Below are positions 61,245-64,000 of a DNA stretch of 64,000 bases, piece after piece. The stretch comes from Vicinamibacteria bacterium (GTDB lineage Bacteria > Acidobacteriota > Vicinamibacteria > Fen-336). The notes under the pieces are model-generated. The model saw only the letters and a list, made by a program, of their open reading frames with translations. It was not told the origin of the DNA and did not search any database. Where the stretch lies: assembly GCA_035570235.1 (NCBI GenBank), contig DATMML010000137.1, positions 1 to 64,000 on the forward strand. Reading direction: 5' to 3'. Numbering within the stretch: the stretch's first letter is position 1; every line of letters starts with the position of its first letter. Made by a program: the position numbers and the translations under genes.

Positions 61245-62336
61245 TCAGTCCGCATGTTGAGACACGTTCAGAACCAGCCCCACCGCGAGGAGGGTGAACA
61301 CGAGCGACGAGCCCCCCGCGCTGATGAAGGGCAGGGGGATCCCCTTGGTGGGGAGGAGGCCCAGCACCACGCTGATGTTGATGAAGCCCTGGAGCACGAT
61401 CCCCACCGTGAGGCCCGCGGCCAGGAAGGTCCCGAAGGCGTCGGGGGCCTTCCAGGCCGCGCGCAGCCCCCGCCACAGCACGAGCACGAAGGCCATCACC
61501 ACCGCCGCCGCCCCCAGCAGGCCGAGCTCTTCCCCGATCACCGCGTAGATGAAATCGCTGTACGGATAGGGAAGGTAGAACAGCTTCTGGCGCCCCTCCA
61601 TGAGGCCCACTCCGGTCACACCCCCCGTGCCCACCGCGATCAGGCTCTGGATGATCTGGTAGCCGGTGCCGCGGGCGTCGGACCAGGGGTTCAGGAAGGC
61701 CTCGATGCGGTCGCGGCGGTAGGCGGCGCCCATGACCAGGTGGTAGAGGAGCCCCAGCCCGGGCACGGCTAGGGCCGCGAAGTAGCGGAGCCGGACCCCA
61801 GCCAGGAAGAGCATCACTCCACCGGTCAGGACAAGGGTGGCCGCGCTCCCCAGGTCGGGCTGGATGTAGACGAGGAAGGCGAACCAGCCCAGGAGGAGAA
61901 GAGCGGGGAAGAGCGCGGGCAGGAACTCGTTCACCCGCTCTCCCCGCCGTTCGATGTGGTAGGCCAGGAAGAGGATGACGGCCAGCTTGGCCATCTCCGC
62001 GGGCTGGAAGGACAGGCTCCCCAGGCGGATCCAGCGGTGGGTCTCGTTCACGGGGCGCAGGAAGAGGACCAGGATCAGGAGGAGCGTAGTGCCTGCCACC
62101 ACCGTGTAGACGACGGTCGGCCGGCGAAGCTTGCGGTAGTCGATGCGCAGGGCCGCCACCATGACCGCGAGGCCGAGGGTGGCCCACACCACCTGCTTGA
62201 ACAGGAAGTAGTAGGCGCTGCCATGCCGCTCCTGGGCGAGGGCGGAGGACGCGCTCCACACCATGACCAGGCCGAGCCCGAGGAGGGCGGCGGTCACGGC
62301 AAAGAGGGTGAGGTCGGAGGAGAGCTTCTTAGCCAT
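61245..62336 (-). CDS. ftsW: FtsW peptidoglycan glycosyltransferase
   Basis: A 363-residue SEDS-family protein with about ten transmembrane helices (for example TLFAVTAALLGLGLVMVWSA and LGLAVMVAALRI). The family block GTGYQIIQSLIAVGTGGVTG near 220-238 and GLMEGRQKLFYLPYPYSDFI, plus the C-terminal GLLPTKGIPLPFISAGGSS, are hallmarks of FtsW/RodA; the position between murD and murG favours FtsW. It polymerizes lipid II at the septum with a class B PBP, whose gene is not in the window. The start overlaps murD by 8 nt. Confidence 0.96.
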   Translation of the reverse strand: MAKKLSSDLTLFAVTAALLGLGLVMVWSASSALAQERHGSAYYFLFKQVVWATLGLAVMVAALRIDYRKLRRPTVVYTVVAGTTLLLILVLFLRPVNETHRWIRLGSLSFQPAEMAKLAVILFLAYHIERRGERVNEFLPALFPALLLLGWFAFLVYIQPDLGSAATLVLTGGVMLFLAGVRLRYFAALAVPGLGLLYHLVMGAAYRRDRIEAFLNPWSDARGTGYQIIQSLIAVGTGGVTGVGLMEGRQKLFYLPYPYSDFIYAVIGEELGLLGAAAVVMAFVLVLWRGLRAAWKAPDAFGTFLAAGLTVGIVLQGFINISVVLGLLPTKGIPLPFISAGGSSLVFTLLAVGLVLNVSQHAD

Positions 62337-63738
62337 CTTCCGAGGGCCCCCTTCCGCCCGCCCCCTCCCGCGCGGCCAGCCGACCCACCTCCTCCTTGAA
62401 CTGTCGCCCGCGGTCGGCGTAGTCCGTGAACATGTCGAAGGAAGAGCACGCCGGGGCCAGGAGAACGGTGTCTCCGGGGCGGGCGGCCCTAAAGGCCAGC
62501 TCCACCGCCTCGACCAGGCTGGCGCAGGGAACGACGGGCACGCTCCCCCCCAGGGCGGACACGATGCGTTCCCGCGCCTCGCCGATGGCCAGGACGCGCT
62601 TGCCCCGCTCGCGCAGCCCGGGCCCGAGCTCGGCGAAGTCCCCCCCCTTGTAGCGGCCGCCCAGGATCATCAGCACCGGTCCGGAGAAGGCCTCCAGGCT
62701 CCGGCGCGCCGCGTCCACGTTGGTGGCCTTCGAGTCGTTGAAGAAGTCCACGCCCCGGACGGTGGCCACGGGCTCGAGCACGTGCTCGAGGCCGAGGAAG
62801 CCGGTTACGGCCCGGGTGATGGCCTCGGGGCTCGCCCCCATGAGGCGGGCGGCGGCCGCGGCGGCCAGGAGGTCGGCCATGAGGTGCGCCCCGCGCAGAC
62901 GGACCGCGGACCGGGGGAAGAGAGTCTCCGCGACCCCTCCACGGGCGAGGCGCGCCTCGCCCCCGGCGAAAAACGCGGCGTCCGGTCGACCCACGGCGGA
63001 GGCAGGCTCGTTCCGGGGATGGAAGGGCAGCACCCTCGCTCGGCCCTTCTTGGCCAGGCCGAGGACCGCCGCATCGTCCGCGTTCACCACCGCCCAGTCC
63101 TCCGCCGTCTGCTTGGCGAAGATCCTCGCCTTGGCCTCCGCGTAGGCCTCGAACGACGGGTGCCGATCCAGGTGATCGGGGGAGATGTTCAGGAAGACGG
63201 CCACCCGGGGGCGGAAGCTTTCGACCCCTTCCAGCTGGAAGCTCGAGACCTCGACCGCAAACACGGTGTCCGCGGTCGAGCCCTCCACGAGGCCGATCAA
63301 GGCCTCCCCGATGTTGCCGCCCACCCTCACGTCGCCCCCCGCTTCCTTCAGCATCGCCCCCAGGGCAGCGGTGGTCGTGGATTTCCCCTTGGTCCCGGTC
63401 ACCGCCGCTACCCGCCCCTGGAGGTGGCGGAAGGCGAGCTCCACCTCTCCGATCACGGGCACCCCTGCGGCCCGGGCGGTTCGGAGCGCGGACGCCTCCC
63501 AGGGCACCCCCGGAGACACCACCACTTGGGCGGCCCCCGCGAATGTTTCCGGGTGGTGGCCACCCAGCTCCAGGCGCACGCCCCGGGCCGCGAGCCTCAC
63601 GGCCTCCGCCGGAAGCTGCCCCGCCTCACGGAGGTCCGTAGCCACCACCGCCTCCCCCCGCCGCGCGAGGAACTCCGCGGCCGCGATACCCGACCGCGCC
63701 AGCCCGACCACCACGATGGGTTTCCCCTCCACAGCCAT
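62329..63738 (-). CDS. murD: UDP-N-acetylmuramoylalanine-D-glutamate ligase MurD
   Basis: A 469-residue Mur ligase that adds D-Glu. N-terminal VVVGLARSGIAAAEFLARRG, P-loop VTGTKGKSTTTAALGAML near 113, central VEVSSFQLEGVESFRP near 162 and LNISPDHLDRH, and C-terminal VDFFNDSKATNVDAARRSL near 325 and LLAPACSSFDMFTDYADRGRQ trimmed as usual near 428. Length normal. It lies 33 nt after mraY and overlaps ftsW. Confidence 0.97.
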   Translation of the reverse strand: MAVEGKPIVVVGLARSGIAAAEFLARRGEAVVATDLREAGQLPAEAVRLAARGVRLELGGHHPETFAGAAQVVVSPGVPWEASALRTARAAGVPVIGEVELAFRHLQGRVAAVTGTKGKSTTTAALGAMLKEAGGDVRVGGNIGEALIGLVEGSTADTVFAVEVSSFQLEGVESFRPRVAVFLNISPDHLDRHPSFEAYAEAKARIFAKQTAEDWAVVNADDAAVLGLAKKGRARVLPFHPRNEPASAVGRPDAAFFAGGEARLARGGVAETLFPRSAVRLRGAHLMADLLAAAAAARLMGASPEAITRAVTGFLGLEHVLEPVATVRGVDFFNDSKATNVDAARRSLEAFSGPVLMILGGRYKGGDFAELGPGLRERGKRVLAIGEARERIVSALGGSVPVVPCASLVEAVELAFRAARPGDTVLLAPACSSFDMFTDYADRGRQFKEEVGRLAAREGAGGRGPSEDG

Positions 63739-63771
63739 GGCGTCCTCATGCCGTCGTGCTTCTCATTCAAT

Positions 63772-64000
63772 TCACCTCAGCTTGAGCGTGGTGAGACTGA
63801 AGAGGGCGAAGACGAAAGCGGCGATCCAGAACCGGATGACGATCTGGGGCTCCTTCCAGCCCACGAGCTCGAAGTGGTGGTGCAGGGGCGACATGCGGAA
63901 GATGCGCTTTCCCACCAGCTTGAAGGAGGCCACCTGCAGGATCACGGAGAGACCCTCGATGACGAAGAGCCCGCCCACCGAGAAGAGCAGGAGCTCCTGC
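63772..64000 (-). CDS. mraY: Phospho-MurNAc-pentapeptide transferase MraY (C-terminal part)
   Basis: Only the last 75 or so residues are inside the window; the frame is open to base 64000. It shows the C-terminal MraY block [11 protein letters not shown], then [19 protein letters not shown] (catalytic-site HHH-type loop) and a last transmembrane helix ([20 protein letters not shown]). MraY makes lipid I from UDP-MurNAc-pentapeptide and undecaprenyl phosphate. Its start lies beyond the window. Confidence 0.96.
   Translation of the reverse strand, partial: QELLLFSVGGLFVIEGLSVILQVASFKLVGKRIFRMSPLHHHFELVGWKEPQIVIRFWIAAFVFALFSLTTLKLR

Noticed and set aside
1-64000. CRISPR arrays, rRNA genes, complete insertion sequences, prophage genes
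   Set aside because: I looked for regularly spaced repeats, rRNA-like sequence, transposases, integrases and phage structural genes and saw none. The only mobile element found is the intron relic.

Overview
The window looks like G+C-rich chromosomal DNA from an Acidobacteriota-type bacterium. This is an inference from family content, not a database match. It carries four large TonB-dependent receptors that begin with a carboxypeptidase-regulatory-like (CarboxypepD_reg, Oar-type) domain, several alkaline-phosphatase-superfamily hydrolases fused to TPR repeats, and a dcw cell-division cluster.

Left part (1-29.5 kb): an accessory-looking island for envelope and nutrient work. Oar-type receptors (327-3245, 10090-13011, 17076-20051) are interleaved with a type I phosphodiesterase-TPR protein, a YncE-like propeller/phosphoesterase, four sulfatase-fold/TPR proteins, one of them ending in a parvulin-like domain, and secreted TPR or Ig-like proteins. 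None of the four sulfatase-fold enzymes has the Cys/Ser-x-Pro-x-Arg motif needed for formylglycine; all have Thr-x-Pro-(Ser/Ala)-His. A CAT-anticodon tRNA lies at 6154-6227. The gap at 16.5-17.0 kb holds an internally deleted group II intron, with its 5' end, maturase tail, domain V and domain VI, placed just behind the receptor's terminator-like hairpin.

Middle (29.6-41.4 kb): a three-gene operon on the minus strand encodes a Cys-rich, internally duplicated precursor peptide with a Tat-like leader, a DUF692 multinuclear iron oxidase and a DUF2063 partner. This is the architecture of bufferin/HvfA-type copper-handling RiPPs and is the most interesting system in the window. It is followed by housekeeping and small-metabolism genes (CdsZ-like zinc ribbon, RNase HI, PgeF, a degenerate AcpS, a GH18-like protein, an orphan sugar-binding protein, a DUF2064 protein), then a fourth receptor whose 3' end overlaps a radical SAM gene.

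Right part (41.5-54.1 kb): a MacB-type export operon (adaptor, two permeases, ATPase), an IPT/TPR protein, a B12-binding radical SAM protein, two PAP2 phosphatases, a Cys-rich lipoprotein, a decayed 3' end of a Ser/Thr-kinase/WD40-type gene, a formamidase-family protein and a beta-lactamase-fold hydrolase. The window ends (54.1-64 kb) in a dcw cluster read right to left: mraY (partial), murD, ftsW, murG, murC, murB, ftsQ, ftsA, a 69-residue zinc-ribbon gene, ftsZ. ddl is absent from the segment seen.

Two promoter styles recur: TANNNT-like boxes 5-8 nt before the start codon with no Shine-Dalgarno (possible leaderless genes), and TGCTAGAAT boxes 23-37 nt before the start. A good sigma-54 type -24/-12 site precedes the third receptor.
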